This document shows positions 27,927 to 36,788 of a stretch of DNA of 64,000 nucleotides, piece by piece (within the stretch, counting starts at the first letter, position 1; each line of letters begins with the position of its first letter). Source of the DNA: Prochlorococcus sp. MIT 0603 (GTDB lineage Bacteria; Cyanobacteriota; Cyanobacteriia; PCC-6307; Cyanobiaceae). Location: contig NZ_JNAW01000003.1 of the NCBI RefSeq assembly GCF_000760215.1, positions 124,001 to 188,000 of the forward strand. The letters run 5' to 3'. The notes under the pieces are model-generated. The model was not told the DNA's origin. It ran no database searches and worked only from the letters and a program-made list of their open reading frames with translations. Made by a program: the position numbers and the translations under genes.

Positions 27927-29047
27927 TTAAACTTTTTATCTTTCTCTAGTTGACTAATAACTGCTAAAGGGAAAACTATTCCTGGTGGTATAAAGTTAAC
28001 TCTATGTCTCTGAGCTGTCCCGACATTAAATGCTCCCGGGACACAAAATAATGTTAAGTAAATGAATGTAATGCCAAAGAAAATAATATTCAATACTCTC
28101 TTTAAATAAGTATTTTCAGAACATTTACGCAAAGCCCTTGTCCAAGTGATATAATATAAAAATAGAAATATAAAAGAGTCTAATAAAATAAACATTGATT
28201 TCATAGGGCTATTTAATACTTCACTTACTGTGGGAAACAAAGCAAGAAAGGGAAGCCTAATAAAATTACTAAACTGATAAAATCCCCCTAAGTCAACAAG
28301 AAAATACCTAGAGAAATTAGCATCTAGTGATAAAAAACTTCCTGTTACAACCATATCAATCCACTCAATGAAAAATCTATTAGTGAGATAAACTATAGTT
28401 ACAATCAAGAATCCTAAAGAAAGGGTTATTATAGGTATTAGACTAAATCCCAATTGCGATGTTCTCAATGGTTTATACTTAAGTCTTATCAATGGGAATA
28501 TAGTTGTAGTTATGCCAATTAAAAACAATGGTGTAACCAAAACCCCTCTTAATATATAAAGTAGTGATAAAAGACTAAACCTAAGGATTAAACTCCTTAA
28601 GTTATTCCATTTATCTATATCATTTCTTGCTAAATTCGTTCCTTCAATTACTGCATAAAAGATAGCAACAGGCCATACAAGAGCTTCTTTGGATGGAATT
28701 GCTGTCCAAACGACCATACTTGGCAATGCTAGAACTAGCCACCATAAGTATGTGTATTTATCGTAAATAAACCTTTTAACTGAACTCCACAGCAATATAG
28801 GTCCTACAATTGATAGTAGAAAGCTCGCTATTAATTTATCTTGACCAAAGAGATTTACATAAATCCATAAAGTTAATTGAGACCTCCAACTCTCAGGTTC
28901 ATGATCATCTGCAAGACCCATATAATAGGTTGCATCTCCTAAACTATCAGTAAGCTCATTTAGCAGTCCATACATTACACAAACTATTATAAGTCTATAA
29001 AGTACATAAAATAAAAATTGCTTTTTAAAAGTAAAACTGTTTTTCAT
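27908..29047 (-). CDS. Polytopic membrane protein, candidate glycan polymerase
   Basis: Hydrophobic protein of 379 residues with about nine to ten predicted spans. It has a LPSMVVWTAIPSKEALVWP loop (around 107-125), a Pro-Ser...Trp...Lys-Glu pattern I associate with oligosaccharide-repeat polymerase-like proteins; a large extracytoplasmic loop with Arg follows. Wzy proteins are poorly conserved, so this is a candidate by topology and context only. It starts one base after the stop of the ABC exporter (29048) and is the last gene of the operon from 36108, a position that fits polymerase or ligase. Alternative: a lipid- or glycan-transferring membrane enzyme. Confidence 0.55.
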   Translation of the reverse strand: MKNSFTFKKQFLFYVLYRLIIVCVMYGLLNELTDSLGDATYYMGLADDHEPESWRSQLTLWIYVNLFGQDKLIASFLLSIVGPILLWSSVKRFIYDKYTYLWWLVLALPSMVVWTAIPSKEALVWPVAIFYAVIEGTNLARNDIDKWNNLRSLILRFSLLSLLYILRGVLVTPLFLIGITTTIFPLIRLKYKPLRTSQLGFSLIPIITLSLGFLIVTIVYLTNRFFIEWIDMVVTGSFLSLDANFSRYFLVDLGGFYQFSNFIRLPFLALFPTVSEVLNSPMKSMFILLDSFIFLFLYYITWTRALRKCSENTYLKRVLNIIFFGITFIYLTLFCVPGAFNVGTAQRHRVNFIPPGIVFPLAVISQLEKDKKFNYSILK

Positions 29048-30820
29048 TCAATTTGCTATTATGTTGTTGAAAATGACATTACCTTGGCTATCAATATTTA
29101 TATTGCTTCTACATTTTGCTGCTATAGTTTTATTATGTGTAATTATCAAAATAAGGCTTTGATTTAGTTCTATTAATAGTTTATCAATAAGTCGATTCTC
29201 TTTATCTGTGTCTAATGCATTTGTTGATTCATCTAATATTAAAATATTTGGTTTAACAATTAGGGCCCTTGCAATACCTAGTCTTTGTTTTTGTCCTCCA
29301 CTCATATTTATAGCTTGTTCACCTAAAATTGAATCAAGTTTAAAGGGAAGACTTTGTACATAATCTTCTAATTCAGCTAATCTCAAGCAATTCCAGACGA
29401 AATCGCTATTAATATCTAAATTTGTATTGCCTAGCGTTAAATTATCTATGATATTACCATTAATTATAGGGACCTCCTGAGGAACATAACCTATAGATGA
29501 TCCATTCTCTAAATAACTTGGCAATTCAATTGTTCCATGCGATGGTTTCAAAAGCCCAGATATCAAATCGACTAAAGTAGTTTTACCGCAACCAGAAGCT
29601 CCTGTTATAGATATAGTATTAGGTATATCTATCTTAAGGTTAGTATTATTAATTATATAATTTATATCATCTGCATTTGAATTACTAGAGTAAGCAAATG
29701 AGACATTCTTCAAAACAATGCTTTTGGAAGAGTTTTTGATTTTTATTATACCTTGAGGATCTCTTCTATCTAGATCTTTATTGGAAAATTCTTTTTCTTC
29801 TTTAATACTATCATATAAACCTATTATAGAATACTTATAGGTTGATATATATGCCCATATTCGATAAAGTTGCTGTAAAGTGGGCAAAAGCCTTTGAGAG
29901 GCAAATACAAATGTTATTATAAATGTTACCTGAATATTGAGAGAATTGATTTTAATAGATAATATAAATAACAAAGTTATTAATATAACTCCTAATGCTT
30001 CCAAGGCAAATCTAGGGTACTGCTCAAGAAATTCTCCTGTAGCTATCCTCTCGCGAAGTTTTCTTTCTCTTGACTCAAAATAACTACTATAATATCCTTC
30101 TGCATGAAAATGCTTAATTGTTTTTAATGAGGAAAAAGCTTCTTGAGTATATCGTGATATATCTTCATTTAAATTACCTATTTGACTAGATATTCTTTTT
30201 AATTTAGGTTTAATAATTCGAGATAATATTATATACGGTGTTATTAAGAATATTGATGAAAGCATGGTAACATTTGTATTGATATATGCTAGTAAAATTA
30301 GTATCAATACCGTAGAAAGAAGGTAACCAGAAAATAATATTATATTTTTAAATACTGCTACAAAATAAGTATTGTTTGTTCTATAAATACTAGAGTATTT
30401 GCTAAGATTAGCAGAACTTAAATCTCCATAATCTCGAGCTAATAACTGAGAATATGATGCTGAGAAAATACCTGCACTTATTTCACCAGACTGCCTACAG
30501 GCTTGCCACATAAGTAAGGTGCGGAGAACGTTGGAAAAACAAAAAACAAATAAAAATATTGATAAGGCTATTAATTTCTGTTCTAATTCATTATAAATGC
30601 TGAAATCAATTAAATTTTTAGGTATACTTAAGGCACTATTTAAAGAAAAATTATCTATGAGAACTCTATAGGTTGGCTGAACAAGAAATATAGATATAAA
30701 CTCAACCAAGGATGATATTAAGACTAAGCTTATCAAGCATATAATCCTAGATCTATAAGAATCAACCTTAGAGCTTTTTAATATTAAATATATGTATTTG
30801 ATTGCATTAAAAGTATCCAT
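29048..30820 (-). CDS. ABC exporter, fused permease-ATPase, PglK/MsbA-like
   Basis: Half-transporter of 590 residues with about six membrane helices in the first 320 and one ATPase domain after. The ATPase shows Walker A GASGCGKTT (around 408-416), the Q-loop GYVPQE, signature MSGGQKQRLG, and Walker B ILILDEST. It should work as a homodimer. No Wzx-type flippase is present in the window, and the gene lies in the operon with heptose synthesis enzymes, so a PglK-like role flipping lipid-linked glycan is the best guess; lipid A or other lipid export as by MsbA is possible. It is 5 bases after HddA and is immediately followed by the membrane protein. Confidence 0.85.
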   Translation of the reverse strand: MDTFNAIKYIYLILKSSKVDSYRSRIICLISLVLISSLVEFISIFLVQPTYRVLIDNFSLNSALSIPKNLIDFSIYNELEQKLIALSIFLFVFCFSNVLRTLLMWQACRQSGEISAGIFSASYSQLLARDYGDLSSANLSKYSSIYRTNNTYFVAVFKNIILFSGYLLSTVLILILLAYINTNVTMLSSIFLITPYIILSRIIKPKLKRISSQIGNLNEDISRYTQEAFSSLKTIKHFHAEGYYSSYFESRERKLRERIATGEFLEQYPRFALEALGVILITLLFILSIKINSLNIQVTFIITFVFASQRLLPTLQQLYRIWAYISTYKYSIIGLYDSIKEEKEFSNKDLDRRDPQGIIKIKNSSKSIVLKNVSFAYSSNSNADDINYIINNTNLKIDIPNTISITGASGCGKTTLVDLISGLLKPSHGTIELPSYLENGSSIGYVPQEVPIINGNIIDNLTLGNTNLDINSDFVWNCLRLAELEDYVQSLPFKLDSILGEQAINMSGGQKQRLGIARALIVKPNILILDESTNALDTDKENRLIDKLLIELNQSLILIITHNKTIAAKCRSNINIDSQGNVIFNNIIAN

Positions 30821-30825
30821 ATTTT

Positions 30826-31815
30826 TTAATCCTTATAGAGTATTGAACAACCTTCGTTTGTTATTTCAGGATCGTTGATCTTATAAGATTTCATTGCTTC
30901 ATTAAATCTATTTTGCTTTTCCTTAGGCACTAAAAATAAATAGAAACCACCACCACCTGCTCCTAGTAATTTGCCTGAATGAGCTCCAGCAGAGATAGCT
31001 TCTTCGTATATCGATAGAAGGTTTTCACTAAGTTTAGATCGTGGGAATGAGCTTGATTTATGTAGCCAAGATTCTCGTAAATAACTGCAGAAATCTTCAT
31101 ACTTCATTTCTCCATCTAAAATCTTGCTGTTAACCTTTTTTGCTATACGACAAATTTGCTTAAGAGATTCATCCTTTATCTGTTGATCTAAATTCTTATT
31201 TGCATTGTGAATATCCGAAGATGTCCTAGATATACCAGTATATAATAACAACATTTCCTGCGATATCTTTCTAACTAATTCATCACTAATGTCTAGTCTA
31301 AGTGTTCTATATAAACCATCTTCACGTATATTAATCAAGCTAAAGCCTCCTTGGCATGCTTGTATCTGATCTTGAATTCCTACATTTTCCTTTAGTATAT
31401 TTTGTTCAAAATTAATTGTACTTTCTGTTAGCTCTCTTATTGAGACTTTTTTACCTAAATATGTATTTAGGCCAAGTATTAAAGCTGAAGAAAAAGAAGA
31501 TGAGGACCCAAGGCCACTTCTTGCAGGTAAATCACCATCTGTATGAATTTCTAAACCTTGTTTTATTTTAAAATGATTTAGGGCTCCTCTTACTGCTGGA
31601 TGATCAATTTCACTAGGATCCTTGACCTCCTCTATCTTTGACCAAGACAATCTAAACCTTGTTCCATAAAATGGTGTTAATGGTCTAAGAGTTACATAGC
31701 AGAATGAATTGATTGTTGTTCCTATTACGACAGCTCCATTATTTTTATACCAAGATTCATGGTCTGTTCCACCACCAAAAAATGAAACCCTGAATGGAGC
31801 TCTAGTTATAATCAT
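30826..31815 (-). CDS. hddA: D-glycero-alpha-D-manno-heptose 7-phosphate kinase HddA
   Basis: GHMP-family kinase of 329 residues predicted to phosphorylate C1 of the alpha-heptose 7-phosphate, leading to GDP-heptose. Motif 1 is RAPFRVSFFGGGTDH (5-19); motif 2, the ATP loop, is LPARSGLGSSSSFSSAL (about 99-115); motif 3 is GKLLGAGGGGFYLFL near the end. These match HddA closely. It starts directly after the stop of the GMD-like gene. HddC at 17919 and GmhA/GmhB complete the route. A close relative, fucokinase-type GHMP enzyme, is a weaker alternative. Confidence 0.88.
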   Translation of the reverse strand: MIITRAPFRVSFFGGGTDHESWYKNNGAVVIGTTINSFCYVTLRPLTPFYGTRFRLSWSKIEEVKDPSEIDHPAVRGALNHFKIKQGLEIHTDGDLPARSGLGSSSSFSSALILGLNTYLGKKVSIRELTESTINFEQNILKENVGIQDQIQACQGGFSLINIREDGLYRTLRLDISDELVRKISQEMLLLYTGISRTSSDIHNANKNLDQQIKDESLKQICRIAKKVNSKILDGEMKYEDFCSYLRESWLHKSSSFPRSKLSENLLSIYEEAISAGAHSGKLLGAGGGGFYLFLVPKEKQNRFNEAMKSYKINDPEITNEGCSILYKD

Positions 31816-32823
31816 TTATCGTTGAAGAAATGTATTGCCTGACTTATTTATTTTTATACGCCAGTAATTCAATAGATCCTCAATTGTTTGTTGATAAGAA
31901 ATGCTAGGCGACCAATTTGTTTTTTTAACAAACTTACTAATATTAGGTACTTGTAAATCTGCATCGATTGGTCTAAGTCTATCAGGATCTACTTTATATT
32001 TAATTGATTTATTTGTAGACAAAGCAATTAAGTTATCTAATATCTCTCCTACCTTTAATGTTGTATTGCCACCTATATTATAATATGATCCAGGTTCAGG
32101 CGACTTATTTAATAAGGTCCAATATGCTCTAACAGCATCTCTTACATCAGCTATTGTTCGTAATGAATCAAGATTTCCAACCTTAACTATAGGCTCTTGA
32201 TAACCTTTCTCAATTAGAGCTATTTGTTTTGCAAATGTTGACTCCATAAACACATCACCTCTTCGAGGTCCAGTATGAGTAAACATACGAGTGATCTGAG
32301 TGTTTAATGAAAAAGCTTCTGCATAATATCTACCAATTAAATCAGTTCCACATTTAGAAATTGCATATGGTGAAGCTGGATGAAATGATGTTTCTTCATC
32401 TATAGGTACCTTATCCTTACTAACCCTTCCAAAGACTTCTGATGATGAGCAAACATGTACTATTGCCATAGGGGAATATTTTAAAGTTGATCTTAAAATA
32501 TGTTCAGTTCCATTTATATTTGTTTCATAAGTTTCAATTGGATTCGTAAAAGATACATGCGGGTAACTTTGAGCTGCTAAATGAAAGATATATTTGAACT
32601 TATATTTAGAGAAAATATTATCTACACCTATAGCATCTCTAATATCACAATGTTCGAGTTTAATCCTTTTGCCTTGATTAATTAAAGGAATATGATTGGA
32701 GATATTTTCTAATGAAGTCCTCCATCTAGATAAACCAATAATTTGCTCGTCTGTATTTTCAAGAACATAATCTAATAGATGTGACCCTACCATTCCTGTT
32801 ATTCCAGTAATTAATATTGTCAT
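31816..32823 (-). CDS. GDP-mannose 4,6-dehydratase-like SDR (GDP-heptose type?)
   Basis: Extended SDR of 335 residues in the GDP-mannose 4,6-dehydratase group: TGITGMVGSHLLDY (6-19), HLAAQSYPHVSF, CSSSEVFGRV with the Ser/Thr-x-Glu catalytic pair, SPYAISKCGTD (Tyr-x3-Lys) and FTHTGPRRGDVF. Because it lies between HddA (adjacent, no gap) and a ColD-type dehydrase (ATGA overlap), its substrate may be GDP-D-glycero-D-manno-heptose, as for the Yersinia DmhA and Campylobacter homologues, giving a 4-keto-6-deoxyheptose. GDP-mannose is the alternative; there is no mannose pathway gene in the window. Confidence 0.85.
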   Translation of the reverse strand: MTILITGITGMVGSHLLDYVLENTDEQIIGLSRWRTSLENISNHIPLINQGKRIKLEHCDIRDAIGVDNIFSKYKFKYIFHLAAQSYPHVSFTNPIETYETNINGTEHILRSTLKYSPMAIVHVCSSSEVFGRVSKDKVPIDEETSFHPASPYAISKCGTDLIGRYYAEAFSLNTQITRMFTHTGPRRGDVFMESTFAKQIALIEKGYQEPIVKVGNLDSLRTIADVRDAVRAYWTLLNKSPEPGSYYNIGGNTTLKVGEILDNLIALSTNKSIKYKVDPDRLRPIDADLQVPNISKFVKKTNWSPSISYQQTIEDLLNYWRIKINKSGNTFLQR

Positions 32824-34133
32824 GTCGAATAATTTTCTAGTTTAATAAACTGGTCTACATAATATAATATTTTCTCAATATCCTTAGACTTTAAACCTTG
32901 ATGACAAGGCAATGCTAAGCCACTAGAAGTTATTGCACTTGTAACAGAGAAATCGCCATCTTTTATATGCTGGAATTTGTTCATTACAGGTTGAATTGTA
33001 AAATCACCTGCAAGAAATGGTCTTGTTTCAATTTTTTTGTCGAGCAGGAAATCTCTGAAATGCCTTCTTTGTTTGTCTAAACGCCCCTTTAGTACAAGTG
33101 GGAAGCCAAACCAACTTGAGTTTGCCTCTGGTAAAGGCTCAATAAAAGAAAATATATCTTTATGGTTTTGAAAATATTCACTGTAGATCATTGCCATCTG
33201 TTTACGATTTTCTATAAAGCTATCTAGCATTTTAATTTGCTCTATACCAATTGCGGCTTGAGGTTCAGAAAGCCTTAAGTTATAGCCAATATTGCTAAAA
33301 AGAAAACCTTTATCCAATTCTTTATATTGAGAAAATATTGGATCATTATCTTCTAAATGTCTTAACCAGCCATGAGACCTTATTGATTTTGCAAGTGATA
33401 ATAATTCCTCGTCTTTAAAGCATGTAAAGCCTCCTTCAAGTGTGCAAATATGGTGAGAGTAATAAGTACTAAATGTTGATACTTCTCCAAAGGTTCCTGC
33501 TTTTCTTCCAGAGTATTCAGCGCCCATGCTTTCACAAGTATCTTCTATAATTAACATATTATTTTCATTACATAATGAACAAATTTGATTCATATCTGCA
33601 GGACATCCATAAGTATGAATAAGCATTATAGCTGATGGATTATATTTTTTAATTAAGCTTTTTAGATGATAAGTATCTATATTATAATCAGTATCATTAG
33701 CATCACAAAAAACAGGTACAAGGCCATATTGGACAAGAGGGAATACAGTAGTGGACCATGATAGAGCGGGCACTATTACTTTATCACCTACAGATAATCG
33801 GCCTGATTGCATTAGAGTTGATATTGCTAATAGGTTTGCAGAGGAACCTGAGTTGCATGAAAGTGATTTAAAGGAGCCTCCTAAATAATCTGAATATGAT
33901 TTTTCATAGAAATCAACCAATTTACCCATAGTAATCTGATTTCTAACTATTGCTCTAATGCAAGAATAAGCAGAGGAAGATTCTATAGTGGAATCATGTA
34001 ACCTAATTGGTTTATTTTCGTTAGTTTCCTGAATAGCTCTTATTGAATATAGCTTTTGTATACATATTTGCAATTCGTTTAAAGCAGAATCAAATTCAGC
34101 ACCAAATTCATTGTCATGTTTTAAATAAGACAT
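32820..34133 (-). CDS. ColD-type sugar 3-dehydrase, DegT family
   Basis: DegT/DnrJ-fold enzyme of 437 residues with STYYSHHICTLEGG at 222-235. His227 stands where the PLP lysine would be, followed by His-Ile-x-Thr-x-Glu-Gly-Gly as in GDP-4-keto-6-deoxymannose 3-dehydratase (ColD). IIEDTCESMGAEY (195-207) binds the cofactor. No 2Fe-2S cysteine cluster is seen, also like ColD, which reforms PMP using glutamate. The product would be a 3,6-dideoxy-4-keto sugar on GDP. Start overlaps the E1-beta stop (TAATG) and the stop overlaps the next gene (ATGA). An N-terminal 75-residue extension with several Cys precedes the core. Confidence 0.85.
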   Translation of the reverse strand: MSYLKHDNEFGAEFDSALNELQICIQKLYSIRAIQETNENKPIRLHDSTIESSSAYSCIRAIVRNQITMGKLVDFYEKSYSDYLGGSFKSLSCNSGSSANLLAISTLMQSGRLSVGDKVIVPALSWSTTVFPLVQYGLVPVFCDANDTDYNIDTYHLKSLIKKYNPSAIMLIHTYGCPADMNQICSLCNENNMLIIEDTCESMGAEYSGRKAGTFGEVSTFSTYYSHHICTLEGGFTCFKDEELLSLAKSIRSHGWLRHLEDNDPIFSQYKELDKGFLFSNIGYNLRLSEPQAAIGIEQIKMLDSFIENRKQMAMIYSEYFQNHKDIFSFIEPLPEANSSWFGFPLVLKGRLDKQRRHFRDFLLDKKIETRPFLAGDFTIQPVMNKFQHIKDGDFSVTSAITSSGLALPCHQGLKSKDIEKILYYVDQFIKLENYST

Positions 34134-35164
34134 TAGAATGGTCCCCTAAATGATTTAATCTCTGGACTTTCATCGATCATTATATCATCATCTATGTTAC
34201 ATAATTCTAATATATTTTTTGCTATAGAGGTTGGGTTTGGATAATAATAATTTTCTAGAGTTTTTGGAGTTGGGCATGGGCTATCTGAATAGCCCATTAT
34301 TTTAGACTTTCCCATAAATCCATTTAAATAAAGTTCACAAAGAATATCTTTAGCTATTGAGCATTTTGTCCAACCATTATCTATGATTAATAGATTTTTA
34401 TTTTTCATTGCAGACTCGAGAATAACTTCTGTAGAAATATTATCTAGTCTAACAATACTAAAATGATCTGAGGTTATATTCATTTTAGAACTTAATTCCT
34501 CAATAGCTCTACTTGCCTCAAGAGACATATGAGATATTGAAACAACTGTAATATCATTGCCAGATTCTAGCTTCCTGATACTAGGCTCATAACCTTCTTC
34601 TATATATACATTGCCTTTATTGCTATATAACATTCTATTTTCCACAATGATAACTGGATTTTCATACTTAGTAGCCCATAATATAGTATTAAACATGTCG
34701 TGAGGTGTAACAGGTGCAACTACAGTCAGTCCAGGTATTGATGATAAAAAACTATGAAATGATTGAGAATGTTGTGCGCCTTGCCCCCAGCTCCTTCCTA
34801 TAATTGCCCTAACTATTAATGGGCAGGAATCCTTGCCATTTGATAAATATTTTACTTTCGCAGCTAAATTAATAAGCTGATTCATGCAAAGCAACAAAAA
34901 ATCAAATCTCTGATGTACATGAATAGGCCTGAATCCATTTAAGGCCATGCCAATCCCTATCCCAGTCATTGCATCTTCAGATAGAGGTGTATCAAAGCAT
35001 CTGTTGCCACCAAATTCTTCTACTAGTCCTTCTGTGGTCCCGTACATTCCTTTAGGGTCATCTACGCCTAAGCCATATACAAGTACTTTTGTGTCTCTAC
35101 GCATAGAAAGTTTAATTGCCTGACCACAAGCTTCTCCATAACTAAGTAATTGATATTTTTCCAT
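34133..35164 (-). CDS. ThDP-dependent E1-beta-like subunit (pyruvate dehydrogenase type)
   Basis: Transketolase/2-oxoacid dehydrogenase beta-subunit fold, 343 residues. It has FDTPLSEDAMTGIGIGMAL (about 57-75) with the ThDP-activating Glu, GRSWGQGAQHSQSFHSFLSSIPGL (about 123-146) with the active-site QHSQ, VVAPVTPHD, and ENRMLY; the C-domain is a transketolase C fold. These match E1-beta of pyruvate or acetoin dehydrogenases, but no E2 or E3 gene is nearby. It is 5 bases after the alpha subunit and overlaps the ColD-like gene by one base. Best guess: partner in a two-carbon (acyl) transfer to a 4-keto sugar, by analogy with AviB1/AviB2-type enzymes. Confidence 0.82.
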   Translation of the reverse strand: MEKYQLLSYGEACGQAIKLSMRRDTKVLVYGLGVDDPKGMYGTTEGLVEEFGGNRCFDTPLSEDAMTGIGIGMALNGFRPIHVHQRFDFLLLCMNQLINLAAKVKYLSNGKDSCPLIVRAIIGRSWGQGAQHSQSFHSFLSSIPGLTVVAPVTPHDMFNTILWATKYENPVIIVENRMLYSNKGNVYIEEGYEPSIRKLESGNDITVVSISHMSLEASRAIEELSSKMNITSDHFSIVRLDNISTEVILESAMKNKNLLIIDNGWTKCSIAKDILCELYLNGFMGKSKIMGYSDSPCPTPKTLENYYYPNPTSIAKNILELCNIDDDIMIDESPEIKSFRGPF

Positions 35165-35169
35165 GATTA

Positions 35170-36108
35170 TTAGTATACAAATTGGGTCAGATTTGTTAGG
35201 TCACAATCCTTCTCTTTTAAAGCAGAAGAAAACAACTTCTGAACTTTATCTTCTGCATCTTTGGATTCTCTTAAAACAAATTCATCAGATACACCCCATA
35301 AGTTAGGGTTACTTTCAATATCAAATTTTTTCCAATAATTCAACTCACTCTCATCTCTATAACCCAAATGCCAGTCTGTAGCGACACCAACATGCTCATA
35401 CCATCTATAGCACCTCACAATATGGAATAAAGGTTCACCTAGTCTTACTTGCTTGATTGAATCTTGGACTTTTCCAACCAACTTAATTGGATCCTCATAA
35501 GTTGATTCATCAGTATTCATATTCCATGATTGAACTCTTGTTTTGTATGAGCTCGAAGGGGTCCTTGCTTCTTTAGATGAATGAATGGCTAACCCATTAT
35601 CCTCACATGCAAATAAAATAGGTAATGACTTTAATGATGCATAATTTATAGACTCAATAAAAACGCCTTCTTCCATTGCGCCGTCACCAAACTGACATAT
35701 AACAATCCTGTTTCCACCATCTTCTTGATTAAGGCGTTGTTGTGCTTCGGCTATGCCCACTGCAATTGGGATCCCTGATGCAACTATCGCACTCGTCCAT
35801 GTCATCCCCTTGTCATGGCAACCCAGATGCATTGATCCAGCTCTTCCTCCAAACTCTCCTGTTTTTTTTGCGAATAGTTCATCAGTAATCTTCTGGGGGT
35901 TGTCAGTCAAAGCCAGGGATAATGCATGACTTCTATAGTTCCCAATTACCTTGTCTTTCCTTTTAACATGAGAAGCCAATAATACGCTGAACAATTCCTG
36001 TCCAATACTAAGATGAACTGGTGACTTAATTACGTCGGAAGAGTACACATCTATTATTTTCTCTTCAAATTTCCTTATAAATAAGATCTTTTTTATGATT
36101 TCTTCCAT
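35170..36108 (-). CDS. ThDP-dependent E1-alpha-like subunit (pyruvate dehydrogenase type)
   Basis: Dehydrogenase E1 alpha-subunit family, 312 residues (shorter than typical pyruvate dehydrogenase alpha). Motifs seen: HLSIGQE (about 32-38), NYRSHALSLAL, FGGRAGSMHLGCHDKG (about 85-100), and the thiamine-diphosphate motif FGDGAMEEGVFIESINYASLKSLPILF..DN (about 138-168). The alpha/beta pair would form an alpha2-beta2 enzyme that decarboxylates a 2-oxoacid, probably pyruvate. First gene of the seven-gene minus-strand operon; divergent from GmhB with 17 bases between starts. It could in principle be a real pyruvate dehydrogenase subunit displaced into the island, but the neighbours argue against it. 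Confidence 0.82.
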   Translation of the reverse strand: MEEIIKKILFIRKFEEKIIDVYSSDVIKSPVHLSIGQELFSVLLASHVKRKDKVIGNYRSHALSLALTDNPQKITDELFAKKTGEFGGRAGSMHLGCHDKGMTWTSAIVASGIPIAVGIAEAQQRLNQEDGGNRIVICQFGDGAMEEGVFIESINYASLKSLPILFACEDNGLAIHSSKEARTPSSSYKTRVQSWNMNTDESTYEDPIKLVGKVQDSIKQVRLGEPLFHIVRCYRWYEHVGVATDWHLGYRDESELNYWKKFDIESNPNLWGVSDEFVLRESKDAEDKVQKLFSSALKEKDCDLTNLTQFVY

Positions 36109-36125
36109 TCCATGCTATTTGGAAA

Positions 36126-36662
36126 ATGCATAAGAATTATAACCTAATGCTTCTTGACAGAGATGGAACAATAAACATAGATGAAGATGGCTACTCCCAT
36201 GATTATAATAAATGCATATTATTTGATGATGTTTATGAGTTTTTTACTAGAATAAATTATAATATAAAGGTATGTGTTGTTACCAATCAATCAGGTATAG
36301 GGAGAGGCTTATTTAGTCTTAATCAAATGAATGAATTCAATAATAAAATTAATAGTTTAATTAGAAAAAACTCTGATCATCCAGGCATAGATAAATTCTT
36401 TTATTGTCCGCATAAACCAATTGACTTATGTAATTGTAGAAAGCCAAAAACTGGTCTTATCGAAAAGGCATTGAATTACTATCAATGTAATTCAGAAAAT
36501 TCTATACTTATAGGAGATAAGACTACTGATCTATTAGCAGGAAAGGGATGTGGGGTCAAGTCATACTTATTGAAAAGGGGTGTGAATGGACAAAATAATA
36601 TTCATGAAAATAATTACATATCTAGCTTATTAGATCCATCTCTCGAATTTCTTTTCTATTAG
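36126..36662 (+). CDS. gmhB: D,D-heptose 1,7-bisphosphate phosphatase GmhB
   Basis: HAD phosphatase of 178 residues that removes the C7 phosphate of heptose 1,7-bisphosphate, shared by ADP- and GDP-heptose routes. Evidence: LLDRDGTINID (8-18) with the nucleophile Asp and second Asp; VTNQSGIGRGLF (about 52-63); zinc loop CPHKPIDLCNCRKPKTG (about 98-114) typical of GmhB/HisB; and LIGDKTTDLLAG. Length fits. The start (ATG 36126) is 17 bases from the divergent E1-alpha start, so both promoters must overlap the other gene's 5' end. Confidence 0.92.
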   Translation: MHKNYNLMLLDRDGTINIDEDGYSHDYNKCILFDDVYEFFTRINYNIKVCVVTNQSGIGRGLFSLNQMNEFNNKINSLIRKNSDHPGIDKFFYCPHKPIDLCNCRKPKTGLIEKALNYYQCNSENSILIGDKTTDLLAGKGCGVKSYLLKRGVNGQNNIHENNYISSLLDPSLEFLFY

Positions 36663-36788
36663 AGTAAGGCTATTAGTAATAAATTTATTTTGTTACAAGC
36701 GATTAATATAAGAAATGCTCTCTGGACTTTCATTGATAGTAATAGCAAGATATGTTTATTCATGTTTATCTTATTTTAAGATCTTAAA

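Noticed and set aside
34133-36108. E1-alpha/beta pair as ordinary pyruvate dehydrogenase
   Set aside because: No E2/E3 nearby, and the genes overlap sugar-modifying genes; kept as the alternative to be tested.
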